This document shows, one piece after another, positions 16,765 through 25,430 of a stretch of 64,000 nucleotides of DNA. The notes beneath the pieces are model-generated. The model was not told the origin of the DNA. It searched no databases and saw only the letters and a program-made list of their open reading frames with translations. Origin of the DNA: Acetobacter malorum. GTDB taxonomy: Bacteria; Pseudomonadota; Alphaproteobacteria; Acetobacterales; Acetobacteraceae. Within the stretch, counting starts at the first letter, position 1; the number at the start of each line of letters is the position of its first letter. Made by a program: the position numbers and the translations under genes. The stretch spans positions 58,165 to 122,164 of the forward strand of contig NZ_JOPG01000026.1 in the NCBI RefSeq assembly GCF_002153605.1, written 5' to 3'.

Positions 16765-18033
16765 ATGACACGAAATCTGTTTCAGCGTGCTCTGCGCATC
16801 AGTTTTCACAGTGGCTTTATGCTCTCTCTTGCGGCTCTTCCGGTCAACGTGGTCCACGCGCAAAATGCACCAGTCAATGCGCGCATGGAACATGGCCGTT
16901 ACCTCGCCGTTGCGGGGGACTGCCTTGCTTGCCATACAGCTGCGGATGGTAAGCCTTTTGCCGGTGGTCTTGATCTGAAAACACCTTTTGGCATCATCAC
17001 CACCAGCAATATTACCTCTGACAAAGAGACGGGCATTGGCAACTGGACATTCCAGCAGTTTGATGATGCTGTGCGCCACGGCAAAGGACCGAATGGGCAC
17101 CTTTACCCTGCCATGCCCTACACGGCTTACAGCCAGATTACCGATGCCGACATTGCCGATCTGTGGGAATATATCCGCACTCTTCCCCCAGTAAACCACA
17201 AGGTGGAGAGTAATAAGCTCCCCTTCCCTTACAATATCCGCACGCTGCTCGTGTTCTGGAACCTTTTGTTCTTTAAGGATGCCGCTTTTGTGCCCGATAA
17301 TTCAAAGAGCGCCGAAATCAATCGTGGCGCCTATCTGGTCCAAAGCCTCGGACATTGTGGCACATGCCACACCCCCAAGAATGCCCTTGGCGGGGATACA
17401 AAGGATACGTTCCAGGGAGCATCCCTTCAGGGGTGGTTTGCGCCCGACCTCACCAACAATGCCCATACCGGCCTCGGACAATGGACTGCGGACGACATCG
17501 TGACGTATCTGCGCAGCGGTACCAATCGCTATACCGCAGCCTCCGGCCCCATGACGGAAGCCATCGTAAATTCCACACAGCACCTGACGGACGCAGATTT
17601 GCAGGCTATTGCCGCCTATTTCAAATCCTTACCGCCCCGAACGGTCTCCCCACCCCAGCCCCTGCCAGCCTCCAATGCACAGGTCACAGCGGGACAGCGC
17701 GACTTTATGGTAGAATGTAGCGCCTGCCATCGGAGCAGTGGCGCGGGTATCTCGAACATGATCCCGGACCTCCGGAACAACCCTGCCGTCAAAGCTCAAA
17801 ACCCGGATAGCCTGCTTAATATCGTGCTGAAAGGAACAGAAGGGCCGGCCACTCTCGCCAATCCCACCGGTGCCGCAATGCCTGGCTTCGGCTGGAAATT
17901 GCAGGATGAGCAGATTGCTAACGTTCTGACTTACATCCGCAATAGCTGGGGCAATGCCGCTCCGGCTCTTTCCGCAGCAGATGTCAGCAAGGCACGCGCC
18001 GCAATCAACGCCCAGCCAGCCGTCCCACGCTGA
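16765..18033 (+). CDS. Membrane-bound FAD dehydrogenase, triheme cytochrome c subunit
   Basis: 422 residues with an N-terminal Sec signal (FHSGFMLSLAALPVNVVHA) and three heme c sites: CLACH (Cys53-His57), CGTCH (Cys198-His202) and CSACH (Cys318-His322). Candidate Met ligands lie after each site (for example LYPAMPY and AAMPGF). This is the standard cytochrome subunit of acetic acid bacterial alcohol, sorbitol and gluconate dehydrogenases, which anchors the complex in the membrane and reduces ubiquinone. The hydrophobic anchor expected at the C-terminus is not obvious; a central hydrophobic stretch (TLLVFWNLLFFKD) is the candidate membrane contact. It is the last gene of the operon that begins with the MFS transporter. 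Confidence 0.92.
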   Translation: MTRNLFQRALRISFHSGFMLSLAALPVNVVHAQNAPVNARMEHGRYLAVAGDCLACHTAADGKPFAGGLDLKTPFGIITTSNITSDKETGIGNWTFQQFDDAVRHGKGPNGHLYPAMPYTAYSQITDADIADLWEYIRTLPPVNHKVESNKLPFPYNIRTLLVFWNLLFFKDAAFVPDNSKSAEINRGAYLVQSLGHCGTCHTPKNALGGDTKDTFQGASLQGWFAPDLTNNAHTGLGQWTADDIVTYLRSGTNRYTAASGPMTEAIVNSTQHLTDADLQAIAAYFKSLPPRTVSPPQPLPASNAQVTAGQRDFMVECSACHRSSGAGISNMIPDLRNNPAVKAQNPDSLLNIVLKGTEGPATLANPTGAAMPGFGWKLQDEQIANVLTYIRNSWGNAAPALSAADVSKARAAINAQPAVPR

Positions 18034-18227
18034 CCACCACAATCGTCAGACCTCAGAGCATTTTCAGTCCGCAATCCCTGAATGCGTGACTGGAAATACT
18101 CTGTTCATTTGTGAAAACAATACACGCAGCCCCCTCTCTGCTGACCATTACATGGGCCTCTCGCCTTGTGAGGACGACCTGAACCATGCTTCATTCGTCC
18201 TAACGAAACCCCATACCCGTAAAGCCC

Positions 18228-19064
18228 ATGTGGAAATATTTATATAACGTGGTTGCTCTGGTTCCTTTTTTGGCACTCTCACCAATCACCACGTATGCCC
18301 ACAGCCTCCCTGAACCGGGACTGCCTGTCCGCTCTATAAATCCCGGGGGGAACGAAAAAGTTGTTAACATCCCCCTGAGTGACGGTAGCTCTATAAGAGC
18401 TCTTTTTTCCGCCCCCACACAGCCAAAGGCGACAATTATCATGTTTCCCGGTGGCTCTGGCGACATTGGTCTGGGGCTGGATGGCAGCATCCGGCACGGG
18501 GAAAATTTTGTTGTCCGGACGCGAGAACTATGGAACCAGCGCCACTACGCAATCCTTATTCCAGATACAGTTAACTCTCTAAATCTGAGGGGACACCGCA
18601 GCTCCGCATCCTATGAGCGTATTATTGAAGATCTCCTGACCTTTGCGCAGCAAGAAAAAACCGGTCCTGTTTTTCTTCTTGGCACAAGTCAGGGTGCAAT
18701 CGCTGCTGCCAACGGTGCAGCTCATGCACCGCCTACTGCTCTTGCTGGCGTTGTGCTGAGTGAAGCAGTCTCCGTTATGGGCGGCAGCAAAGAAACTGTT
18801 TTTAGTGCCACCCCGCAGGACATTCATGCCCCGGTCCTCATAGTTGCCAATCATACTGACCGCTGCAATGTGGCTCCTCCACAAGAAGCAAGTCCTATTG
18901 CTGCTTCTATGACAGGCAGTTCAGACGTGCAGATATTAAGAGTTACTGGAGGATCAACCCTCTCGAAAAAGACGTGTGGCTCTCTTAGTCCGCATGGTTA
19001 CTTTGGTATTGAAGACGATGTCATTACCAAAATCAGTGCGTGGATGGAGACAAAATTAAGATAA
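18228..19064 (+). CDS. Secreted alpha/beta-hydrolase
   Basis: 278 residues with a signal peptide (YNVVALVPFLALSPITTYA) and a single hydrolase domain. Visible elements: oxyanion region MFPGGSGDIGLG, nucleophile elbow GTSQGAIAA, a possible acid in LIVANHTDRCNV, and the His in LSPHGYFG. Two Cys residues (RCNV, KKTCGS) flank the late loop and may form a disulfide. The layout resembles dienelactone-hydrolase-like and uncharacterised periplasmic esterases, and the substrate is unknown. It lies 194 bp after the cytochrome gene with no strong ribosome site, so it is probably a separate unit. A 7-bp inverted repeat (AGGACGA at 18171, TCGTCCT at 18195) just upstream could end the previous operon. Confidence 0.75.
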   Translation: MWKYLYNVVALVPFLALSPITTYAHSLPEPGLPVRSINPGGNEKVVNIPLSDGSSIRALFSAPTQPKATIIMFPGGSGDIGLGLDGSIRHGENFVVRTRELWNQRHYAILIPDTVNSLNLRGHRSSASYERIIEDLLTFAQQEKTGPVFLLGTSQGAIAAANGAAHAPPTALAGVVLSEAVSVMGGSKETVFSATPQDIHAPVLIVANHTDRCNVAPPQEASPIAASMTGSSDVQILRVTGGSTLSKKTCGSLSPHGYFGIEDDVITKISAWMETKLR

Positions 19065-19089
19065 GCCGCTTCATAGCAAAACCAGAATA

Positions 19090-20301
19090 TTATGGATTTT
19101 CCGAGTGTCGGGACGCGAGACGGTGACCCGCCGGAAATCCATGAGAACACGCTTGCCAAGCGATCCCGAAACCACAGGCCAGAAGGCTTAGCATCGCCCA
19201 CGGGAAAGAGGACGCTCCCCACAGATCAAGCAGAGCCCCTCCCAACAGACCACCTCCGGCAATAGCACTGTTCCAGGCAACGACATTCATGGACAATGCC
19301 ACATCGGCTCCGTCTCCTGCCGCATCAGCCAGCGCAGTTTGCAGCAATGTCGCCGCCCCACCGAAGGTGAGTCCCCATACCGTGACACCTGCCCAGATTG
19401 CCACCGGAGAGTTCGCTCCAATAGTAAACGCAGCGCAGACCATTGCGAAAACAGCCAGACTGACCAAAACCGCTTTACGCAACGCATGGTCTACCAGTCG
19501 TCCGGTCAGACCGATCCCCCCAAGGGCCGCAACACCGAAAACCAGCAGCACAAGATCCGCTTTCCCCGCCAGACCTGATGGCACAAGGAAAGGCACGATG
19601 TAGGTGTAGAGAATGTTGTGCGCGAACATCCACGTCAGCACCACCGCCAAAACTGATCTGACCCCGGGCATCATCAGAACATGCCGGAATGGAAGACGCT
19701 CCGTGTGGGGTGTTCCCGGAAAATCCGGCACCGTGGCCAGCACCCAGCCAACCAGCAGCAAAGTGAAGGCCGACATCACGCCAAATGCCAGTCGCCATCC
19801 CAACGCAGCACCCAGCCATGTGCCTGCTGGAACCCCAAGAGACAACGCAACAGGTGTACCCACCATGGCAATAGCCAGCGCCTGCCCCTGCTGGGCCCGC
19901 GTTACCATCCGCCGCGCATAACCGGCCAGTAGAGCCCATGCCAGACCAGCAGCAGCTCCTGCACAGTAGCGGGCGACAAGTGTCAGCCAGTAATTGGATG
20001 AAAACGCCGTGACAGAATTGAATATCAGAAAGCCGATAATCGCCAGAAGCAACACGGCGCGCCGTCGCCATCTTTGAGTAGCGAGGGTAAGTGGAATGGC
20101 CGCACTCAGGGAACCCACTGCATAAGCCGTAACCATCTGACCGGCATAGGCAGCAGACACATGCAGGCCGGAGCTAATCTCAGGCAACAGGCCTGCAGGC
20201 AGCGTTTCCGTCATGATGCAAAGAAACCCGGTCATCGCGAGTGCCAGAAGACTAGCAACCGGCAAGCGGTTGTCAGACGTTGAGAGGAGATTTTCGGCCA
20301 T
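19090..20301 (-). CDS. MFS efflux transporter, DHA1 (AraJ/sugar-efflux-like) type
   Basis: 403 residues from the ATG of MAENLLSTSDNRLPV; 20 upstream in-frame codons lie over a palindromic operator and are left out. Twelve membrane segments with the DHA1 set: MTETLPAGLLPEISSGLHVS in helix 1 and its loop, GQMVTAYAVGSLSAAIPLT, and GTPVALSLGVPAGTWLGAALGWRLAF (motif C region of drug:H+ antiporters). Relatives export drugs, arabinose-like sugars or purines. It is divergent from an SDR gene whose neighbour is a TetR gene, a typical regulated efflux arrangement. It converges on the secreted hydrolase with only 25 bp between stops. Confidence 0.85.
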   Translation of the reverse strand: MAENLLSTSDNRLPVASLLALAMTGFLCIMTETLPAGLLPEISSGLHVSAAYAGQMVTAYAVGSLSAAIPLTLATQRWRRRAVLLLAIIGFLIFNSVTAFSSNYWLTLVARYCAGAAAGLAWALLAGYARRMVTRAQQGQALAIAMVGTPVALSLGVPAGTWLGAALGWRLAFGVMSAFTLLLVGWVLATVPDFPGTPHTERLPFRHVLMMPGVRSVLAVVLTWMFAHNILYTYIVPFLVPSGLAGKADLVLLVFGVAALGGIGLTGRLVDHALRKAVLVSLAVFAMVCAAFTIGANSPVAIWAGVTVWGLTFGGAATLLQTALADAAGDGADVALSMNVVAWNSAIAGGGLLGGALLDLWGASSFPWAMLSLLACGFGIAWQACSHGFPAGHRLASRHSENP

Positions 20302-20322
20302 CTGGGACTCACATAAATAGAT

Positions 20323-20352
20323 CGGTCGATACAGATATATGAATATCGACCG
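20323..20352. promoter_or_regulatory. Palindromic operator upstream of the MFS gene
   Basis: CGGTCGATA (20323-20331) and TATCGACCG (20344-20352) are perfect 9-bp inverted arms 12 bases apart, 21 bp before the MFS start. The half-site resembles the TATCGATCAGTC repeats before the SDR at 22060, which suggests one TetR-type regulator for both. Confidence 0.55.
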
Positions 20353-20437
20353 TGCAGGCAACGGCTTTCTCTATGAAAAGGCAGAAAACACGATTTCTAT
20401 ATCATTCGATACAAAATTAACTTGCATTTCACCCCAA

Positions 20438-20469
20438 CCTTATTCTGTATTGAACGGTACAGAATAAGG
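20438..20469. promoter_or_regulatory. 32-bp palindrome overlapping the SDR ribosome site
   Basis: CCTTATTCTGTA (20438-20449) and TACAGAATAAGG (20458-20469) are perfect 12-bp arms around an 8-base spacer. The right arm runs into AAGGG, the Shine-Dalgarno sequence of the SDR starting at 20480. The site could be a repressor operator, and if transcribed it would fold into a hairpin covering the ribosome site. Confidence 0.6.
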
Positions 20470-20479
20470 GAAACACGAC

Positions 20480-21193
20480 ATGGAAGATTTTGCAGGCAAA
20501 AAAGCCTTCATCATTGGCGGTAGCCGCGGGATTGGTGCCGCTATCGTGCGACGTCTGGCAAGTGAAGGTGCATCAGTGCGTTTCACATGGGCCGGATCAC
20601 GCACAAAAGCCGAGGACCTCGCCCGCCAGACCGGCACAGAAGCCATTCAGGCGGATGCTACTGACCGTTCAGCCATTGTCACCGCCACACGGGATGCAGG
20701 CCCCATCGACATTTTCGTCTTCAATGCCGGAATCTGCATTGCGGGAGACCCGCTAACGCTCAACCCTGATGACGTTGACCGCATGATCGATATCAACATT
20801 CGAGCAGCCTATCATTGTGCAATTGAAGCCGCCCGTTCCATGCCGGACGGTGGTCGAATTATCCTGATCGGCTCTACAAACGCCAACCGTGTCCCCTTCA
20901 AGGGACTGGCCGCTTACAGCATGACAAAATCTGCCCTGCAAAGCATGGTGCGCGGTCTGGCGCGAGACTTTGGAGAGCGACACATCACGGTCAACGTCAT
21001 CCAGCCCGGCCCAACCGATACGGACATGAACCCGGCAAATGGTCCGGAGGCTGACCTCATGCACAGCGTTATGGCCATCAAGGAACATGGCTCGGCAGAG
21101 GATGTTGCGGCTTATGTGTCGTTTCTGGCCGGACATGCGGCGCGCGGCATTACCGGGGCAATGCAGACCATTGATGGAGGCTTTAGCGCATAA
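20480..21193 (+). CDS. Short-chain dehydrogenase/reductase (classical)
   Basis: 237 residues, single classical SDR domain. Cofactor motif GGSRGIGAAIVRRL, NAG motif (FNAGICIAG), catalytic Ser in LIGSTNANR, Tyr and Lys in YSMTK, and a late PGPTDTDMNP loop. The first strand ends in TWAGSRTKAEDLA, where the basic residues favour NADP(H) over NAD(H). The substrate is unknown. The gene is divergent from an MFS efflux gene and followed 63 bp later by a TetR gene, the common arrangement of a repressor-controlled detoxification or reductase unit. AAGGG lies before the ATG and overlaps a palindrome. Confidence 0.88.
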   Translation: MEDFAGKKAFIIGGSRGIGAAIVRRLASEGASVRFTWAGSRTKAEDLARQTGTEAIQADATDRSAIVTATRDAGPIDIFVFNAGICIAGDPLTLNPDDVDRMIDINIRAAYHCAIEAARSMPDGGRIILIGSTNANRVPFKGLAAYSMTKSALQSMVRGLARDFGERHITVNVIQPGPTDTDMNPANGPEADLMHSVMAIKEHGSAEDVAAYVSFLAGHAARGITGAMQTIDGGFSA

Positions 21194-21256
21194 CGCTGGA
21201 AATCCAGTTCCGGACCGCTTAGTATAGAAAATTCTTCACACAGACGGAGACAAGAC

Positions 21257-21898
21257 ATGGCCCGGACAGGACGGCCCCGCGAGTTTGACCGGGACAAGGC
21301 GCTGGATGCCGCGCTCACGCTGTTCTGGACGCAGGGTTATGAACCAACCTCTCTGAACCAGCTCAAAGCCTGTATGGGCAATATTTCGCCAGCAAGTTTT
21401 TATGCTGCGTTTGGTTCGAAGGAAGCTCTGTTCCGTGAAGTCGTGCAGCGTTATGTGGAAACTTACGGGCAGGTGATGGCCCCACTGTGGGATGAAACAC
21501 TCCCACCGCGGGATGCCATCGAACAAACACTCCGGCGCTCTGCCCGCATGCAGACAACCCGTTCCCACCCGACCGGCTGCCTGATTGTGCTGGGCGCGTC
21601 CAACTGCTCGCCTGAAAACCAGCCTGTGCAGACCCTTCTGGCAGCCGAGAGGAAGCGGAGCCGAAAAGGATTTCAGGCCTGTGTGACACGGGCCGTGGAA
21701 CAGGGTGAACTCCCCGACACACCACTCACCGAAGCCCTGCCCACTTTATTCTCAACCTTTCTCCACGGCATGGCCTGTGAAGCTCGGGATGGCGACAGGC
21801 CAAAGAAACTGGACGCAGCCATTACAACACTTATGCAGGTCTGGGACAGCCTTGCCGTGCACCCAAAAGGCATGTCTGCCGCCCTAAAGCTCTCCTGA
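21257..21898 (+). CDS. TetR-family transcriptional regulator
   Basis: 213 residues. The N-terminal HTH (about 8-55) has GRPREFDRDKALDAALTLFW followed by TSLNQLKACMGNISPASFYAAFGSKEALF, the recognition helix and the conserved Phe-Tyr-x-x-Phe-x-x-Lys block. The C-terminal ligand domain contains CLIVLGASNCSPENQ, characteristic of the subgroup that often regulates an adjacent SDR or oxidoreductase and senses small electrophiles or substrates. GGAG lies before the ATG. It sits between two SDR genes, and palindromic or repeated TetR-like half-sites occur at three nearby promoters, so it is the likely repressor of the MFS gene and both SDR units. Confidence 0.88.
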   Translation: MARTGRPREFDRDKALDAALTLFWTQGYEPTSLNQLKACMGNISPASFYAAFGSKEALFREVVQRYVETYGQVMAPLWDETLPPRDAIEQTLRRSARMQTTRSHPTGCLIVLGASNCSPENQPVQTLLAAERKRSRKGFQACVTRAVEQGELPDTPLTEALPTLFSTFLHGMACEARDGDRPKKLDAAITTLMQVWDSLAVHPKGMSAALKLS

Positions 21899-21936
21899 CG
21901 GTCCTATAGACCGTCATTCTGTTAACATAATATCTA

Positions 21937-22003
21937 TACCGATCAGTCTTAAATTTATTGACGGACCCTCTCACCCAACTTATGTATCGATCAGTCTTTA
22001 AAT
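21937..22003. promoter_or_regulatory. Direct repeats, candidate TetR sites before the second SDR
   Basis: TACCGATCAGTCTTAAAT (21937-21954) recurs as TATCGATCAGTCTTTAAAT (21985-22003) 48 bp later. The CGATC core resembles half-sites of TetR-family operators and the arms at 20323-20352. The pair lies 57-123 bp before the SDR start, in the expected promoter zone. Confidence 0.5.
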
Positions 22004-22059
22004 AAGTCATCTCAACCCGACAGCCTGCGCCTCACAAACACCCTCAAAGGAAATTGGTC

Positions 22060-22821
22060 ATGACCCAGAAGTATGCAGCTCTTGTCACGGGCGCTAATCG
22101 CGGGATCGGTTATAGTATCGCAAAGCATCTTATTGCAGCAGGTGTTGATGTGATTGGCACCTATCACACGAATGAAGCTGAAGCGAAATCCGCGGAGGAA
22201 GCTCTCAGCACTGACGCCGCAAAATTACGTATGCTACCTCTGGATATTTCAGACCACACTACTTTTCCGACATTCACAGCACATGTCAGAAAGCTCCTTG
22301 AGGAAGACCTTACCCAGACTACGTTAAAATACATTGTCCAGAATGCAGGGAATATCATTCACACGTGTTTTGATATGGCGACACCCGAACAGCTCGATAA
22401 TCAGTACACCATTCACTTCAAGGGCCCGTATCTGCTGACCGTAGCCCTTCTGCCGTTCCTCTGTAATGGCGGCCATATTCTGAACATTACCTCGGCGGCC
22501 ACACGTTTTTATCTGCCTGATCATGGTCCTTATTCAGCCATGAAAGGGGCAACCGAAGTGATCTCGCTTTATATGGCAAAAGAACTTGGTGAACGTCGCA
22601 TTACCGTCAATGCCGTAGCACCCGGGGCTATTGCGTCTGACTTTGGTGGTGGGCTGGTGCGTGACAACGCTGAGGTGAACAATAGTCTGGCAGAAATCAC
22701 CCCTCTTGGTCGTGTCGGGCAACCGGATGACATTGGCGCGGCCGTGGCAGCTCTTCTCTCTGACAACATGCAGTGGGTTAATGGGCAGAGGATCGAAGTC
22801 ACTGGTGGCCAGTCACTGTAA
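22060..22821 (+). CDS. Short-chain dehydrogenase/reductase
   Basis: 253 residues from the ATG with AAAGGA 8 bases before it; a TTG two codons upstream is rejected. Motifs: GANRGIGYSIAKHL for the cofactor, QNAGN for the NAG position, NITSAATRF with the catalytic Ser, YSAMK with Tyr and Lys, and a C-terminal GQRIEVTGGQSL typical of FabG-like members. The YHTNEAEAKS segment after strand 2 lacks an acidic NAD-selecting residue, which hints at NADP(H). The substrate is unknown. It is followed 30 bp later by an SRPBCC gene in the same direction, so the two probably form a transcript controlled by the TetR-like repeats upstream. Confidence 0.87.
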   Translation: MTQKYAALVTGANRGIGYSIAKHLIAAGVDVIGTYHTNEAEAKSAEEALSTDAAKLRMLPLDISDHTTFPTFTAHVRKLLEEDLTQTTLKYIVQNAGNIIHTCFDMATPEQLDNQYTIHFKGPYLLTVALLPFLCNGGHILNITSAATRFYLPDHGPYSAMKGATEVISLYMAKELGERRITVNAVAPGAIASDFGGGLVRDNAEVNNSLAEITPLGRVGQPDDIGAAVAALLSDNMQWVNGQRIEVTGGQSL

Positions 22822-22851
22822 CACGAGCCAGAATTGATTAAGGAAAATACG

Positions 22852-23292
22852 ATGATAGACGTTATGGCCAGCAGCGTTCTCAATGCCCCTCTTGCCGCCG
22901 TCTGGCCCCTTATCCGGGATTTTGGCGCCATCGGGACATGGCTGCCGGGTGTTAAAAGCTGCCATATCGAAGGGAATGATCCGGGCGATCGCGTCGGCGC
23001 TATTCGGTGCCTTGAGATGGGTGACGTCGGTCTTATCCGTGAACAGCTTCTCGCCCTGTCCGACACCGATCATGCGGTGACATTCTCGATTATTGAATCA
23101 GCACTGCCCATCTGGAATTATCGTTCGACACTCATGCTGTTGCCCGTAACAAATGGCGACCGCACCTTTATCCGCTGGAAAGGACAGTTTGAAGCGGATC
23201 CCGAGCATGCTTCTGCCATGCAGACGCGCATGCCCACCCAGATTTACCAGCCGGCATTTGATCGTCTGGCTGGCAGGTTATCTGGCAAATAA
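22852..23292 (+). CDS. SRPBCC-family small-molecule-binding protein
   Basis: 146 residues from the ATG with AAGGAAAA before it; an upstream TTG is less likely. The sequence has the START/Bet-v-1-like pattern: SSVLNAPLAAVWPLIRDFGAIGTWLPG at the N-terminus, then beta strands (RVGAIRCLEMG, HAVTFSIIESALPIWNY) and a long C-terminal helix (MPTQIYQPAFDRLAGRL). It belongs to the polyketide-cyclase/MxaD-like subgroup found beside reductases, often of unknown role. It is co-directional with the SDR 30 bp upstream, which suggests it binds or protects the same compound. The stop lies 20 bp from the converging stop of the broken epimerase gene. Confidence 0.75.
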   Translation: MIDVMASSVLNAPLAAVWPLIRDFGAIGTWLPGVKSCHIEGNDPGDRVGAIRCLEMGDVGLIREQLLALSDTDHAVTFSIIESALPIWNYRSTLMLLPVTNGDRTFIRWKGQFEADPEHASAMQTRMPTQIYQPAFDRLAGRLSGK

Positions 23293-23312
23293 CCTGCTGC
23301 CAGAACTTTCCC

Positions 23313-24577
23313 TCAAAACAGATCACGCGCCGCTGTCGCAAAGCTGGGAGATAACGGCAAAAGAGGTGTCAGCGTAGACTGCCACGCGTGATAAAGATCA
23401 GCCTTGCCGGGATAAACAACCTCAGAGGGCTGGTTATCGGCATCAACTTCCTGAATCCAGCCACCCTGCTCGCGATCAATCATGCAAAGATCAATATAAT
23501 CCCAGATTGTCCGATACCATGTCTCATATCGTGCATGGCCAGTCCGTTTTAAAAGTGCCGCAGCTGCGGTCAGCGCTTCGGCCTGAACCCAGTGGGTCGA
23601 TTTTCAATCACGGGAACCAGATCATTATCGACCGTGTAAAGAAGGCCTCCCTTCCCGTTCCTGCTCCACCCAGCCGACATGCCACTTTCAAACAGCGCAG
23701 TGCTGTCTGTCAGCAACCATTCCGGAGCAGCACCTTCTTCACGCAGGAAAGCAGCCTCCAGCTTAAGCAACAAATGAGACCATTCCACAAAGTGCCCCGG
23801 TGTTAACCCATAGGGGCGCAAGTCATCAGCGGGCTGATCCTCATGATAGTGTGACAGGTATTGCCACTGGCGATCATAGTGCTCACGCACCACATAGTTC
23901 GCCTTACGAGCCAAATCATGAATAAAGCGTTGGACTATGCGCAAGGCGCGATGTCGCCAGACAGAATCACCCGTAACATCAGCAAGAGCCATACAGGCTT
24001 CTACTGAGTGCATGTTGGAGTTTGCGCCCCGATAATCTTCCTCATCAGTCCAGCATGCAGAAAAACTCTCGCGGAAAACGCCTTCTTCTTCACTCCAGAA
24101 ATGCTTTTCCCACACTGATGTTGCCAGCTCTAAAAGCTGCTCAGCGCCAGAAATACGCGCCACGACTGCTGTGGACCCCACGAGACATACAAAAGCGTGC
24201 AAATAGTTCTGCTTACGGGTCTGCTCGCTTGTCGGGCAGCCATTAGTCAGACCGCCAAACCATCCTTCATGTTCTGCGTCACGCAAAGGTCCCAGAAGAG
24301 ACCGCACGCCGTGCGTCGCCAAAGCCAGACACCCCGGCACACCGCGCAGGCCGCCAATCGCATAAGAATGCGTCATCCGCGCTGTGAGCGTCGTGTCCGG
24401 CTGCGCGTTGGGCACGAGGGCGCCTTTGTTATCCAAAGGTCCAAAGCCCACGCTCAAGCGAGAGGCCTTGGAAAAATCAAGCAACCTTAGCCCCTGATGT
24501 TCCAGCCAGTAGCGGTGCGGTGTAGAGCGTAGCCAGCTTGACGCAGGCACCATCAGGGAAGGCAGCATTTCAGCCAT
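23313..24577 (-). pseudogene. N-acylglucosamine 2-epimerase (AGE) family gene, frameshifted
   Basis: The first frame (from about 24577) encodes an AGE-family (alpha/alpha)6 barrel with NSNMHSVEACMALAD, YGLTPGHFVEWSHLLLKLE and DNDLVPVIENR, then reads out of frame to a stop at 23570. One base over, the next frame resumes with THWVQAEALTAAAALLKRTG and GGWIQEVDADNQPSE, ending in HAWQSTLTPLLP and a TGA at 23313-23315. Both parts are needed to reach the usual 400-420 residues, so one base is missing near 23590-23600. Relatives interconvert aldose and ketose or epimerise sugars at C2. The start overlaps the end of the upstream SDR, suggesting translational coupling. It is either a true pseudogene or a sequencing error. 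Confidence 0.85.
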
Positions 24578-25430
24578 TGACGATTTTCCCGCCATTTACA
24601 TGCAAGGTCTGCCCTGTCACGAAGCTTGAATCTGCGGAAGCCAGATACACGTAAGCCGGCCCCAGCTCCGCAGGCTCACCACAGCGGCCCATTGGTGTAT
24701 CGGCTCCCAGATCAGCCACAGCCTCAGGATCAACCGGCCCCCAGCTGGCAGGCTGGAGGGGTGTCCAGACCGGCCCCGGTGCCACAGCATTAACACGGAT
24801 GCCTTTGTCCGCAAGCTGTAGCGCAAGGGCGCGCGTAAAGCCCATCTCAGCAGCTTTGGTGGTCGTATACGCAACCAGAGATTTATTGCCTGCAAAAGCG
24901 TTAATGGAGGACGTCGATATGATTGCGGCACCCTTTTTTAAATGGGGGAGAGCCGCGCGGGTTATATAGAAATACCCGTTGATATTGACATCCATATGAT
25001 GCTGCCAGACTTCATCGGTAATGTCTGTCAGATCTTCACTGACGTATTGTACCCCGGCATTGTTCACGATGATATCAAGACCGCCCAGAATCTTCACCGT
25101 TTCGGCCACAGCATCATTACAGAAAGCACTGCTCGCAACATCACCCGCAATCGCAAGAGCTTTGCGTCCTTCAGCTTCAATGAGCCGCACCGTTTCCTGC
25201 GCATCTTCATGTTCATCGAAATAGAGGATGGAGACATCCGCTCCCTCCCGGGCAAAATGAAGTGCTGCTGCACGACCAATGCCGCTATCACCCCCGGTAA
25301 TCAGCGCCTTTTTCCCATCAAGCTTACCGCTTCCTTTATAATCAGGACGGATATGGACCGCCAAAGGCTTCATGAGTTTTTCAACGCCCGGCTGATGGTC
25401 CTGGCTTTGGGGGGGGATGGTAAATGTCAT
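24570..25430 (-). CDS. Short-chain dehydrogenase/reductase, YghA/YhxC-like long form
   Basis: 286 residues from the ATG with TAGGAGCAGG before it; upstream in-frame codons are excluded. An N-terminal extension of about 45 residues (HIRPDYKGSGKLDGKKALIT) precedes the Rossmann motif GGDSGIGRAAALHFAREG, a hallmark of the YghA/GsiB-neighbour type SDRs found with stress genes. NAGVQY, STSSINAF with the Ser, YTTTKAA with Tyr/Lys, and PGPVWTPLQPASW follow. Close relatives are NADP-dependent reductases of unclear substrate, often stress-induced. The gene overlaps the start of the AGE-family gene by 8 bases, so both would be made from one transcript. Confidence 0.88.
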   Translation of the reverse strand: MTFTIPPQSQDHQPGVEKLMKPLAVHIRPDYKGSGKLDGKKALITGGDSGIGRAAALHFAREGADVSILYFDEHEDAQETVRLIEAEGRKALAIAGDVASSAFCNDAVAETVKILGGLDIIVNNAGVQYVSEDLTDITDEVWQHHMDVNINGYFYITRAALPHLKKGAAIISTSSINAFAGNKSLVAYTTTKAAEMGFTRALALQLADKGIRVNAVAPGPVWTPLQPASWGPVDPEAVADLGADTPMGRCGEPAELGPAYVYLASADSSFVTGQTLHVNGGKIVNG

